Source: Euphorbia lathyris
Taxonomy: Eukaryota; Streptophyta; Magnoliopsida; Malpighiales; Euphorbiaceae
DNA length: 64,000 nucleotides
Assembly (NCBI RefSeq): GCF_963576675.1
Contig: NC_088914.1
Span: 15,045,001 to 15,109,000 of the forward strand
Reading direction: 5' to 3'
Shown: positions 46,809 to 59,060 of the stretch, in pieces
Position numbering within the stretch: position 1 is the stretch's first letter
How the letters are laid out: each line of letters begins with the position of its first letter
Notes under the pieces: generated by a model
What the model was told of the DNA's origin: nothing
What the model saw: only the letters and a program-made list of their open reading frames with translations
Database searches by the model: none
Position numbers and translations under genes: made by a program

Positions 46809-48929
46809 TTGGATTTTGGTCTCCTAGCATTGGGCTTCTGAAAGCCTCTTTATTTTATATCTTAAGTTAGGAAATCTGAATGTTTTATTGTTTTGGGCTT
46901 CTTCAGTGAGGGGTTTATGTGTGTTTATGTATATATTTAGATATCCCAATTTAAAAATTCTAAACTCCAATTTATAAATCTTAAACCTTAGACAATATAT
47001 TCTAAATCCATAATTTATAAACTCCAAATCTTAAAATATAGATTAAAAGTAATGATTTTATCAATTTGATATAATTGTATAGTTTTTCAAATATATTTAT
47101 ATGCAAATTTCTCTATTTTTGGATGCGTTCCTATTTTTGGATGTGTTCCTTTTGAGGAATTAACATTAAACATCTGTTTTACAATTAATATAGTCGGATT
47201 TATGCTACATCAATTCATAATAAGTTGACCTAATGACGATTCTGCTCTCCACCTCGCTTCCCATTGCGCCGCTTGGTTTCTCTCCGGAACCACCAGATAG
47301 GGGTGGTGTGTTCCCACCGTTAAATGGTAATTCTTCGAAAACATACAGAAACAATGTTGGTAAAGAAAAGTAAATGGAGGAAGAGAGTCAAATTGGCATA
47401 GAGCCTGAAGGCCTTATTGCTGTCAATTTTGTAGACAATGATCATTTGCAACCGCGTCTTTCTCACAGTCCACCTCAAAGATCAATTGGCTCAACATTGG
47501 AAAAACACTCTTATTGTGAAATTCACGGGTCAACTCCCTCTTGACTGTATATGGTATCTACTCCATCAAGGTTGTCAGGAAAAGTGCTAAAATAGAATGT
47601 GAAATATGTTCTAAAGAGAGACAAAAGTATATTTTTATAGGGGTCTCAATGAGTGAAATTACCTTACTATCCCTGGTAAGGCGGTAGCCGAAGGTTGCTA
47701 AAAGGACAGAAGACTTTCTTGATTCATAGAGGATTTGACATTCTCAAGAATCTCAGACTCATTTGGGCTTGGGTCATTAATTTAGAGGATCTGTAACAAC
47801 TTATATATGACAAACTTAATTATTGACATTTGACATTTGTTTCTAAATGTGTAATGTTAACATTTTAGAGATAATTGATATTTGTAAAATCAGATGAGAA
47901 ATTCTGAGTTTAGTGAATTGAGCTCCTGATCATTATGATATTAGTGGATTGAGCTCCTAATCTTTCAATTCAACATGATCTTTTATTTTTAGTCATATTG
48001 AATTCTAATGATTTCAAAATTAGCTTTGAACATAAACCTCGATTTATATGACATTGTTCATTTCATCTACGTCAAAAATGTACATTTTTAACTGTTCTAA
48101 AATTATTTTATACGTATAATGTGACTATAGAATAATTGTGAAAATCGTCTTGCGAATCGTAAAAAAAAAAAAACTACAATTTGTGACAAATAAAATGAAA
48201 TACACTCTTTTAACTGAATCTGATATCCAACTAATTGAGCAAGCACAAAAAGAATAAAAGATATGGGATATGATAAAATTCATAAAATCATCCAATAAGA
48301 AGCATAATCTAGGAATTGAATGGAATCAGGGAAATACAAAATACAAAATGCAGAGTCCATTGGCCCAAAAGTAATTAAATTTGCAGATTAACAAATGAAG
48401 CTTATCCATGGATTGCTAGACAAGTCCAATATGATCCATTAGATAGAAGAACGAAATCAAAAGATTCAATCGTTCTATTGATTTTATTGGACGAAAGGAT
48501 AATACTGCGTATCCACTAACCAAAAGGTTAAACTGAGATCAAATTGAAAAACATCGAAAGGAATGAGATTGAAGTCCATTAAAATTGAAGGCGGTATGTG
48601 AAGGAAAACCCTATTGAAGATCCTAAAATCTAGGTTCAAAGGGACAACCCAATTGCATAAACCTCGTGCGGTTGGGAGTTAAACCAAGTACATTCCTATG
48701 ATATAAAGAGTGATATAAAAATGGAAAAAGGTTAAGCTATGCTTTTAATGAAACATTATGTGTCAATATTCTGAGACTAATAAGGCTTAGTTCTCTGAAA
48801 CTCTTGCAGAGCCAGGATATGTTCATGACCATGACGAATATAACCAGGAGAATCAATACTGTGTTATATTGGTATTTATGTGAAGTATATCATCATCTAT
48901 CTAAACAACAGAATAATTCAAGGACATCT
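46809..48929. other. Intergenic duplicated segment
   Basis: No gene. 47,518-48,785 is the paralog of 25,663-26,879 plus 29,959-30,007 and shows the Helitron empty site at about 48,748. Confidence 0.7.
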
Positions 48930-49085
48930 TATTTACTAATCAGCCAGTAAAGTAAATAAACTTTTACAAGGGAATGTTCAAGGTTGTTACCTACCTATTT
49001 TATGTAGATATCGACTGTAAAAAGTTATCATTACCTCGATTTTTTTTTTTTTTTTGCTTTTCCAATTTCATTCATATGGGGGGAT

Positions 49086-49628
49086 TGTTGGAAATTTTGT
49101 TAAAATAACAATTTTGGTTTAATATTTTTTTATCAACTCGAAGGTTAAATATATAAGAGATAAATAGATTTTAGAATAACTTGAAATACATCAACGTGTT
49201 ATATGGCATGAAATCTTTTTAAAGGTATATTATAAGCTCAAAACGGACAAGTGATGATAGAGAAATTGATGCTCAAAGTGAACTACTTAACGGTTTTAAG
49301 AGGATAAAAGGAAATTAAATTTCAGCATCCCGTATAGAAAAGAAATGAGAATTTCCACTTGTTTATAGGTAAAAATGGCTTTTACAATCCTTTAACCAAT
49401 TACTAGAGGAAAAAGTCTCTTATGTGCATGGGATGTGCAATTGAAACACTACTGGATTAGAGATGCACCCGTACAACGTGGGTGACACGAATTTCATGCT
49501 AAAATGTGGGACCTTGGATCGGCCTACTTTTGTTTCAGACATTTTATTTTTTTATCTTCAAAAGACTTTGAGATCATTTCTGTTCAGCTAAATACAAATT
49601 AATTATTTAATTAATTTTGATTCCAACA
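49086..49628 (+). repeat. Copia-like LTR, copy 3, with preceding tail
   Basis: 543 bp with tgttgg...ccaaca ends, after a purine tract (atggggggat). The element tail before it (48,930-49,085) matches 19,340-19,497. Confidence 0.87.
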
Positions 49629-50066
49629 ATATGTTCATGAACAGGCCCGTCCCTGAGCCTAGGCAGGAGGAGCATCTGCCCAGGGTCCAGGGATGAGAGA
49701 GGGTGCAATTATAGTAATGTATAGTATTAAGAGTACGTTTGGTAAGAGGTAATGGGCTTTGTAATGGAATGCGCATTACATTAAAAGCTCATTACTATGT
49801 TTGGATGTCTTTTATAGTTTTATTGGAATGTAATGGGAATTCCATGACTTCAATTTTCTTCAATAAGTTTTGTAATGAGCCAAAGAAATCAATAGGAATT
49901 CCCATTACATTCCAATATGTATTCTTAATTCCTTCAATCTAACATTTTCATTTCCTCCATTTTTTACATCACATTATTATTAATTTTTTATTATTACTAT
50001 TATTATATATATTTATAAGAGTAAATAGAAATTTATGATTATACATAGCAAAACAAACATGATAAT

Positions 50067-50256
50067 TAGGGTGTACATCGGTTCGGTTTAAACCGCATAC
50101 CGAACCGAGTGAATTCGTTTTATTGGTTCGGTTTTTTTAATAATTCGGTTCGGCATCGGTTTTAATTTTAAGTTTATTTCGGTATTCGGTTCGATTCGGT
50201 TCGGTTTGACAAAAAATGTAAAAAAACTGAACCGCACCGAATTACACATATTTTAC

Positions 50257-50314
<58 letters not shown>

Positions 50315-50624
50315 ATTATACAAGTTTAATTTTTTTTATTATTGTTGAGATAACAACCCAATATAGATATATTTTGGAAATATTTCAATTTTTGTTGTTG
50401 TTGAGGTAAATTTAATGAGAAAATATAGTGATTTTTATTTGTTATTTGTTATTTTTAACTTAATTCAGTTTGTTCGGTTTAAACCAAACCGAACCGCATA
50501 TTTCGATTCGGTTTTAATTCGGTTTTATCTATTATTCGGTTCGGTGTCGGTATGAATTATTTTGATCATTTTGGTATTCGGTTTTTTCGGTTCGGTTCGG
50601 TTTTGTACCGATGCACACCCCCTA
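50067..50624. mobile_element. hAT-type MITE nested in MITE A
   Basis: 558 bp, ends TAGGGTGTACATCGG / CCGATGCACACCCCCTA, perfect 8-bp duplication ATGATAAT. Inside, cggttcggtt / aaccgaaccg inverted repeats around a long (AT)n core. Confidence 0.93.
50259..50312. repeat. (AT)n microsatellite
   Basis: About 54 bases of alternating AT in the middle of the nested hAT MITE. Confidence 0.95.
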
Positions 50625-50775
50625 ATGATAATGTAATTACATTACATCAATTGTAAAATTTTACTAACCAAACATGGTAATGTAATGGTTATTCCATTCC
50701 ATTACATTACAACATTGATTACATTACAATCTTGATTACATTACATTGCATTACAGCGTACCAAACGCACCCTAA

Positions 50776-52309
50776 GGTGCCGTTTGGTTCGCGGAATAGA
50801 ATGGAATGGAATAGAATGGTTATTCCAAAGGAATAGAATAGAAAAGAATGGAATAGAAATTCTTAGGAATTACTATTCCTATGTTTGGTTGATGGAATAA
50901 GGTAGAATGGAATAGATAATTTTTTTTATTAAGAAGACAATATTATCTTCAAATGTAATTTCTTATTTATTTTAAAATTTTAATTTTTTACTATAAATTG
51001 TTCAAATATTTAATATATATTATTTTAAAATATATATAAAAAATAGAAAAATGGGAAACACGAAAGACGAAAAAAACACGAAAAATACATTAAAAACGAA
51101 AAAACAATAAGAATATGAAAACGGAAAAATTGTAAAAACACGAAAAAAGAGAGGTAAAAAAACAAAAACAAAAGAAAAAAATGAGATAAAAGTGGCAAAG
51201 GGTGAAAACGCGAAAACATATAAACGTGTTAACACAAAAAAAAAAACACACACGCAAAATATGAAAAAACACAAAAAAATGTGCAAACCGTAAAAAACAC
51301 AAAAACATGAAAAAAGTGGAAAACACGAAAATGTGAAAAAAAATGAAAAACGTGAAAAAAATCGAAAAACACGAAAACATGAAAAAGTGTTAAAACACGA
51401 AAAATGCGTTTGTAACGTTTTTTTATGTTTTTCCGTGTTTCCCAAGTTTTCTTGTTTTTTCTGTTTGTTCACGTTTTCGTATTTTTCACGTTTTGTCATG
51501 TTATTGTGTTTTATTTTGCATTTTTTCGATTTTTCACGTTTTAGTTTTTCAGTTTTCCCCTTTTTGTTTTTTTTTCGCGTTTTTGTATTTTTCGTATTTT
51601 GTTACTTTTTCGTGTTATTCACGTTTTTCCATGTTTTTCGTATTTTTTCATATTTTTTGTTTTTAACGTTTTCGTGTTTTGTTTGCGTTTTTCGCATTTT
51701 CATGTTTTTCACATATTGTCACGTTTTTGTGTTTTAGCATTTTTCGTATTTTTTCGCATTTTCATGTTTTTATTTTTCACGTTTTTTAATATTTCGTGTT
51801 TTGTCACTTTTTCGCGCTATTCCTATTTTGTGTTTTTCGTGTGTTTGCTTTTTTTTTTTTTGCGTCCTCGTGTTTTTCGCATTTGTTCACGTTTTCATGT
51901 TTTTCGCGTATTTTATTTTTTGCATATTCTCGTGTTTGTACCATTTTCACATTTTTCGTGTTTCATATTTTTCGTATTTTTACATTTTTTAACGTTTTCG
52001 TCATTTTTCCATTTTTCACGTTTTATATGATATAAATTATGGATTGACCAAAATTTATAAGATTTGGGAAAGTGATTAGAGAGAAAATTGAGGATTTAAT
52101 GGAGGATAATTTTGTAAATTATAAAAATATAATATTAGGAATAGGCTATTCCTAACCTAAATTGAAGAATAGCTATTCCATGAAATCAAGGAATAGGGAT
52201 TCCATGGAATAGCTATTCCATAAAAAAAAAATCAACCAAAGGTGGGAATAGCTATTCTTTAGGAATAGGCTATTCTATTCCCCCTCTATTCCGCGAACCA
52301 AACGAGCCC
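50776..52309. mobile_element. Harbinger-type MITE B with a giant inverted minisatellite
   Basis: 1534 bp. Ends GGTGCCGTTTGGTTCGCGG / CCGCGAACCAAACGAGCCC, TAA at 50,773-50,775 and 52,310-52,312. Subterminal regions carry ggaatag / ctattcc repeats. Confidence 0.88.
51040..52025. repeat. Inverted cgtgttttt-type minisatellite core of MITE B
   Basis: From 51,050 to about 51,410 the strand is an A-rich array of acgaaaaac / aaaacacg units. From about 51,415 to 52,025 it turns into the T-rich complement (ttttcgtgttttt). The two halves could form one long imperfect hairpin. The long open frames here (Phe/Cys or Lys/Asn rich) come from the repeat and are not genes. Confidence 0.88.
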
Positions 52310-52479
52310 TAAGGGTTTTAAACTATACATGATTAAATTTAAAAAAATTGTACTTTGATTAAAAATATTGTCACCAGATTCTATCCAAATTAAACATGGA
52401 CATCAGTTACCAAATTTTCTAATTTACCTCAAATTCTTTCCAAATTTCCTAATAAAAATATTAAATATCAATTCCCATA

Positions 52480-53175
52480 CAAAAAAACATTTAACCACTG
52501 AAGTTATCTTAATTGGTTGGTGGGGGATAATTTAGTTATTAAAACTGATACAGCCTATATCCAGAGAATATCATCCATACCCAAATGAGTAACTAGTTAT
52601 TAAAAAAAAAAGTCAAGCTAAATTTTCTTGATGCGTATAAATATGTTTCTATTTATTACAATTCTTTTAAATATATTATGGTTTACCAATTATCATGAAA
52701 CTCTTCCCCCTTATTGAAAACACGTAATATTTTAGAACTATCGTTAATGAAAGTTTGAAAACAGATATTATGAGATAAATAATATAATAAAAACTAAACT
52801 TCATGCTGACGTTTCAGTTATAGAACTTCAAACATCAATTGTGTTTAAAATATTTAATGGTTGTTAATATAGTTATTAAAAAAAATAACTTGTTAAACTG
52901 CTAACAATTAAGTCTGTCATATAAATTAATAATAACTTTTTTGTCAAAATAATATTTATTGTATTTCTAATAATATTACTAAATAATATAGTTACAAATG
53001 ACCAATAAAAATGTGAAATAATTTTAATTTATGGACAAATTTGTTTAGAAGTCTGATATGATAGTTAAATAATAATCAAACTAATTTTTTTAAATTTTCA
53101 ATAACATATAGTTAAAATTAATTTGTTTGAAAATGTTAGCATTAAATTTGATAACGCTCTACCAGACAAGTTTAT
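52480..53175. other. Upstream region of globulin gene 3
   Basis: Noncoding; aligns with 20,330-21,840 and 36,280-36,957. Confidence 0.65.
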
Positions 53176-53647
53176 GGCTATCTTTTACCCTCTGAACTTG
53201 TCCAAAAAGCTTGATTACCCTCCTAAATTGCATAAAATGTCCAGTTAGCCCCTTGAACTTGCGTAAAATGTAATCAATTAATCAGTCGGTTGCAAAAAAA
53301 AAAAGTAAGTTAAATGTGTTGCATACGTCTGTAAAAAAGTAAAACGATCAAGGTCGGGATATACAGTTTTAATATTAGAGAAGACAAATTTTATAGTTGA
53401 GCAAGTAAAAACTTCCTTTTTAATTTATTTTATGAATTATGTAATAACAATCTAAGACGTGTACAATACATATTCAACATTTAACTTACTTTTGTGTAAC
53501 CGAGTGATTAATTGATTATATTTTACACAAGTTCAGGGACTAACTAAGCATTTTGTGTAATTTTAGAAGACTATCGAGACACTTTGAAAATTTAGGAGGT
53601 CAATCAAATTTTTTGGGCAAGTTCAGGGGCAAAATGTGTATTAAGCC
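53176..53647. mobile_element. Mutator-type MITE next to the promoter of globulin gene 3
   Basis: Same element and same 9-bp duplication CAAGTTTAT (53,167-53,175 and 53,648-53,656) as before gene 2, so inherited from one insertion. Confidence 0.87.
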
Positions 53648-53658
53648 CAAGTTTATTG

Positions 53659-53666
53659 TATAAATA
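53659..53666 (+). promoter_or_regulatory. TATA box of globulin gene 3
   Basis: TATAAATA, 8 bases before the first ATG and 11 bases after the MITE end. Confidence 0.6.
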
Positions 53667-53674
53667 CCAACAAT

Positions 53675-56099
53675 ATGATGAGTTCCAAAACCATGGCTTA
53701 TGCTTGTGTATGCTGTCTCTTTTTCCTCTTCCTTAGCTTTGTAGCTATTAGTTGTGAAATAAATTGCCAAGTGATCCCTCATCTTTTTGCGAGGGAACCC
53801 GATATCTACATTCCTACTGATGCCGGTTCTACCGAAATCTGGACTTCCTCTTCCAACGAGTTTCAATGTGCCGGTGTACAGGTTGTTCGGTACACCATTA
53901 AACCCAATCGCCATGTATTACCACTCTACGTCAATGCCGATGAACTCTGTTACACCGTTCAAGGTTACTTAAATTTACGGGATAAAAGTATCAAAATTTT
54001 TTTTAAATGTCAATTTAGTCTCAACATATAAAATAATATTATTTTAATTTTAATTTTTGTGAAATGGTACAATATAGTTCTTGTTAACGGAATTTCGAGC
54101 CAAATTGGTACCATTTTACAAATATTCAGGTGACAAATGGATAAATTATATTTTTTATACATCAACTTTAGTGTTTTTACACTTTATATATAGAGTTTAA
54201 TTGGGTTAATTTCAAATAAATTTTCTGTGGTTTTACGTTTTGGTAGATCGATAATTGTTTTTTTTTTTTTGTTATAAACCGCATTCTCTTGTTTGCAAAA
54301 TTTCATTTTTTTTATAGATGTTGCCAAATTTGGCAGATAACGACCTCAAAATGAAAATTTTCAAGAATTAAATTTTACCATTAATATTACCCATACTACA
54401 TGTTGATATTTATTAAATTTCTTTTTAGTTGTTATAAATATTGTATTTATGGATATACAGGTAAGCTTATGTTCGGTTTGATTGTTCCCGAATGCTCTCA
54501 AGAATTAGATGGTGAGAAAAATGAGTATGACGAGATTTTTCATCTTGAGAGTGGTGAAGTGTTAGCTTACCGCGGTGGAGAAACTTTTTGGGGCTATAAT
54601 GATGGAAATGAGACTTGTGTTGTTATTGTTATCTCTCGCACCCCGAATACTGACCCACTCCGAGTAAGAAACAATAACATATAAAATTTATAAATTATAA
54701 TTAGAATAAATAATTTAAAGAACATATATATAAACAAAGATTCTCAATGTTTTAGAATAATTTTATATGTTGTTTTTGAATTATTTTCTCTATTAAAAAC
54801 CTTTGGTTTAGTTGATCATGAAATTAATCAATACATTATGTAAAACCCGAACAGATAACAATTCATAGATACGAAGTTTATAAAAAAAAAAATCAAATTT
54901 AATTCTTATTTTATTTTTGTTTAACCATATATTTATCGTTTTTGTCTATTTAATATGTTACAGATTTTCTGTTTAGGAGGGCCTCAAAATATATTGGGCG
55001 GATTGTCTTTAGAGTTTACCACTAACGCTTTCAACATCAATAATGAGTTGGCTACGAAACTTCAAAGAAAGATTGGTCGTAAGCATAACACCATCTGTGT
55101 GACTGAAAGTGAACTTCATTTATCTAATTCTCCAACTACCCAACCGTATCCAAAACAGGACCAACGAGAGCGAAAAGGTTCTTACAATATCAATGATGAG
55201 TCTTTCTGCGACATTAACACAAGGATGGTGAAAATCTCTGATCCTTCAAGGGCGGATCTTTTCGTCCCAGAACTTGGGCATTTCACAACAATCGACGTCC
55301 ACCAACTCTCTATTCATGAGTCGAGTCAACTCAGTATTTCTTACAACCTTCTTTTAAAGGTGAGGAAATTTCTACTATGGTTTTGGACCAAAATGGTCCT
55401 GGACTATTCAAGTGTGGCACTTGAGTATATAGTTTAGAACCGATTCACTATTTTTTTTTCATATTTATAATTGCTTAAATAATTACTTTTACCATGTTAA
55501 TGAACTATTTGATCTAAATGCTTAAACTGATAGATAAAATCCAAGAATAACTTGTATTATTATCTAACAGCTATAATTAATCTCTTTTTTTTTTTGTCAA
55601 ATTGAAAAATAAAGAGTTTAATAAAAAAGACTAGGGATTCATAATGTTTTTCCTTTAATTATTATAGAGTTGAATCGATTGTAAAATTGTATATGTTAAT
55701 TTGCAGGATGTTATGAGATTACCTCATTGGGAAAAAAGTTATAGCATATTTTACGTGGTGAAGGGTGAAGGTCATATTCAAATAGTGAGTGACAGTGGAA
55801 AAAATGTGTTCGACGACATCATAAAGGAAGGACAACTTCTCTCAGTGCCACATAGCTTTTTAATAGCAGAACAGGCAAAGAGTGACAGATTCGAATATGT
55901 TACTTTCAAAACCAACGCCAACCCGATCACCTCTGATCTTTCTGGTCGAAACTCGGTCATTAATTACTTGCCATTGGAAGTTCTTGAAAATGCATTCAAT
56001 ATCAATAAGGAAGAGGCTAAGATGGTGAAGTTTGGAAGGAAAGAGACCTCTTTGGTTAAAACATACCAAAATATATCTGAAGAGGAAATCTTAAATTAA
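53675..56099 (+). CDS. 11S globulin-like (legumin-type double-cupin) protein, copy 3
   Basis: Exons 53,675-53,963; 54,461-54,663; 54,964-55,359; 55,707-56,099; 426 residues, the longest of the three. Signal peptide about 1-27 (core LFFLFLSFVAI). Cys31 (NCQ) and Cys65 (FQC) match the conserved acidic-chain pair, and Cys108 (VPEC) with Cys246 (SFC) match the inter-chain pair of legumins. Cupin 1 spans about 40-160 and cupin 2 about 255-400 (RADLFVPELGHFTTI, MRLPHWEKSYSI, GEGHIQIVSDSG, FKTNANP). The processing region reads NINDESFC, with Ile in place of Gly after Asn. The C-terminus runs on to SEEEILN. All splice signals are intact. Intron 2 is much shorter (300 bp) than in gene 1 (682 bp). The second ATG at 53,693 is an alternative start. 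Confidence 0.91.
55384..55448. repeat. Intron 3 hairpin, gene 3
   Basis: ttggaccaaaatggtcctgg and a decayed partner tttagaaccgattca, with the loop arms ttcaagtgt / cacttgag. Confidence 0.5.
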
Positions 56100-57742
56100 A
56101 GTTGAATGTTTAAACTAAAGTTGAATGTTTATTTCGTGTTGCAATAAATAAATTTTCTTGATGTATTATATTTTTGTGAAGAGAAAGGCACATAAGCAAA
56201 GTGTCGGATTATCTTAAATTATATTTTCCCAAAATTTAAACACATGATTAAAAATAATTCTGCATTATTAAAGTTTGTTATAACTAAAAAGTTTATATCA
56301 AGAAACTCTCTTTTTTTCCATCCACGTTTTGCTTTGTTTTGCTTTTTTATTAATCTACTATGGTAGTTTTCGTAACTTCTTCTTTACTTGTAGTTTTTTT
56401 GTTATTTCTCCCTTTATGGACGGTTGTGGTATGTCTCCCTATATGAGTGTTATCGTATTTTCCTTTATGGAAAAATAGAAGAATTTTGTTTATCATCACA
56501 TAAATATGGCTTATTGAAAGATGTGAAGTCATTCCTGAAAAAAAAGACTATGAAGTTAATTATGGATGGAGAGTGTTTGATGTATCACGGTCTATGATAT
56601 TGAAGATTTAAATTCAAACTTCTCGATTGTAATTTTTTAATTACTTTTAGAATACTGTAAATATAAAACATGAAAATAAAAATACACTCAAGAATCATGT
56701 AAATTACGAATTTAGACTTGATTTTTTATGGTCCTAAACTTTAAAACCGCACATAAAAGTCATGAACTTTGCTTTTACATATATAAAAATCCTCCTACGA
56801 AAGTAAACGGCGACAGAATGATTATTGTCGACCTCTAAATGAAAAAGTTTAAGAATTAAAGTTCTTTAGAACAAAATTTCTCATAGAACATCTTTTATTT
56901 TCAAAAATTACTATTTCCAGATATTTCTTTCTAAAAGGCATTTTTTTCTCTTTTAACCAAACATATCTAATGGCCTCAAACTAAAAGGTTCAAAAAGGAG
57001 GGTTGCGTAGAATATAATTTCTATGGACTTTGTAATGGAAGATTACCTAATATTGGAGTGGACAAAAGTTAAAGGATTTTTATATTGGTAAAAAGCACAA
57101 TTTAAGAACTTTTATGTCGAATTTTGAAATTCACGGGTCTGGACTGTGTGATATCTACTTCGTCAAGATTGTTAGGAAAAGTGCTAAAATAGAATGTGAA
57201 ATCTATTCTAAAAAGAGAGAAAATTACATTTTTATAAGGATTTCAAGGAGTGAAAATACCTTGTTGCCCTTGGGTAAAGCAGTGCTGAAGGTCCATGTAA
57301 AGAGAGAGGGCTTTCTTGACTCATAGAGGGATGGACCTTCTCTATAATCTCAAATCCATTTGAGTTTGGGTCATTAATTTAGAGAATGGTACCAATTTAT
57401 ATATAATAAACTTAATTGATAACATTTGACAAGTTTTTTTTGTAACTGTTAATAACATTAACACTTAAGAAATAATTGATATTTGTAAAATCTGATGTAG
57501 CATTCTGATTTTAGTGAATTGAGCTCTTCGTCATTCAGTTCAACATAATTGAACCCGCGATGACTTGAAAAATCAACTTTGAACATAAACCTCGAATTAC
57601 ATAGTGTTGTTCATTTCATCTTATTCGTTTGTCGAACAGGAAATCTTATCAATCCGTACTGTTTATTCGTATGTCTGGAGAGAATCAAACTCTAGATAGA
57701 TTTGGACATGCACTTCACATCAATTTTCATTGGTACCGATAT
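56100..57742. other. Intergenic region between gene 3 and ABCB remnant B
   Basis: No gene. It aligns with parts of 40,194-44,540 without the MITE and the insertion found there; 57,115-57,400 repeats the 25,663 block. Confidence 0.65.
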
Positions 57743-59060
57743 TTAGTTAATTAGGAACCTATTCTCTTTGGAACATCAACAAAGAACATTCTACTAGTCA
57801 TTGGCAGACATGGTTCCTACTACTCTTTCATTAAGCTACAAGGTGGTTATTCCCTTTGAATTTATAAGGTTGATTCTTATTAAGCTGTAGATGATGAATA
57901 TAATAGCTATGATATCTGTAGACTGCACTGTAGTAATATAATTATCAAACTAGTTTCTTAATTATATCCATTTCCAAAATCGGTATGAGGATTACCTTCA
58001 TAGCTTGGGGATTTCTGTCTTGAGCTGACAGTCTTCTTGTCACCGAAAGAGAACCAAAGGATTTCCATAGCAAGGGCCAAGGGCATTAATCAGAGATCCA
58101 AAGATACTCTTACTTGATGAAGCTACGAGTGCATTAGACGCGGACTCTGAAAGAATAGTGCAACAAGCATTAGATAGAGTTCACAAGGATGGACAACAAT
58201 TATCGTTGCTCATCGTCTGTCTACAATTCTGGTAGCGGATGTAACAGTTGTTCTTGAATCAAGAAAAGTGATTGAATCCGGTTGCCACAATGAGCTGATC
58301 CAAATGGCTAATGAAGAAGGCGGATCATATAGCAAAATGAAGCAATTACAATAATCAGCTGCACAAAAAGAAGTCTTCTACTACTCTCCCTACTACTCAA
58401 CAGAATAGCAGATGATTCAATGTCCGCAAAATGTTTAGACTCAAGTCAAGTTATCAAATTAGTCCAGTCTATGCTTTTAGCCCTTTGTTTTCCATTAGTA
58501 TGTCACAATAAGTCTAAATAAAGTTCAAAAAGCATGCGAAGCTATCATTAATCACAGGACTATCACAGCATTTCATTGCAGAACAGGTTGTTGAGGTTAT
58601 TTTGACAAAAATACAAAGGTCCTAAGCAGAAACTATAAACCAATCACGGCTTTCTAGTTTTGGTCTGTTAGGCTCTCAGTTTAAGGACACAACCTCTGTT
58701 GCTTTTAACACTTTGGTATTACAGGAGACTAATGGCTCTTGGAGAGAGAAGTTCAAAGTGCCTTTTTCAGGTATTTTTCCACTTGATGAGCACATGTAAA
58801 AGCATCGCAGATGCAGGAAGCATGAGTTCTGATTAAGCTAAAGGCAGCGATACTATCAGATCAGTTTTAGCAAAATTGATCCTAATGATCTATATGGGAT
58901 CAAAGCTAAATTAAAGACAACATAGAACTAAAGAACATCTTCTTTCTCCAAATGATCTTCAAGGAATTGAATCTAAAAACTGAAGCAAGAAAGACAATGG
59001 CATTGGTCGGACAAACTGGTTCAGGAATAACAACCATAATTGCCTGATGAAAGATTTTGC
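57743..59060 (+). pseudogene. ABCB-type transporter pseudogene B
   Basis: Same order of pieces as remnant A: LVN-stop-EPILFGTS (57,743), [20 protein letters not shown] (about 58,108-58,170), VIESGCHNELIQMANEEGGS, TMD2 pieces and the ADAGSMSSD stretch near 58,810. A deletion joins the sequence just after the ALVGQTGSG-like Walker A region (59,000-59,060) to the spacer, so the NBD2 VSQEPTLF part is missing. Frames are broken throughout. Confidence 0.83.

Larger units (their letters stand above)
49731..50772. mobile_element. Harbinger-type MITE A (contains a nested hAT MITE)
   Basis: Ends GAGTACGTTTGGTAAG / CGTACCAAACGCACCC with TAA on both sides. Subterminal region made of taatggaatg / cattccatta repeats. 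The copy at 31,060 shows the uninterrupted TAA. Confidence 0.85.
49642..52479. mobile_element. Second copy of the hAT-like element, interrupted and 3'-truncated
   Basis: Left end caggcccgtccctgag with target ttcatgaa as at 30,984. It matches that copy up to about 49,730 and again from 52,313 to about 52,479, where it stops short of the right end. Two MITEs occupy the middle. Confidence 0.8.

Noticed and set aside
46667..46870. Repeated 67-91 residue ORFs across the U6 loci (also 59,458 and 63,556)
   Set aside because: The frame reads through the U6 RNA on the wrong strand; similarity reflects RNA conservation.
51020..52035. Long Phe/Cys-rich and Lys/Asn-rich ORFs resembling membrane proteins
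   Set aside because: They follow from the cgtgttttt repeat array in MITE B and are open in several frames.
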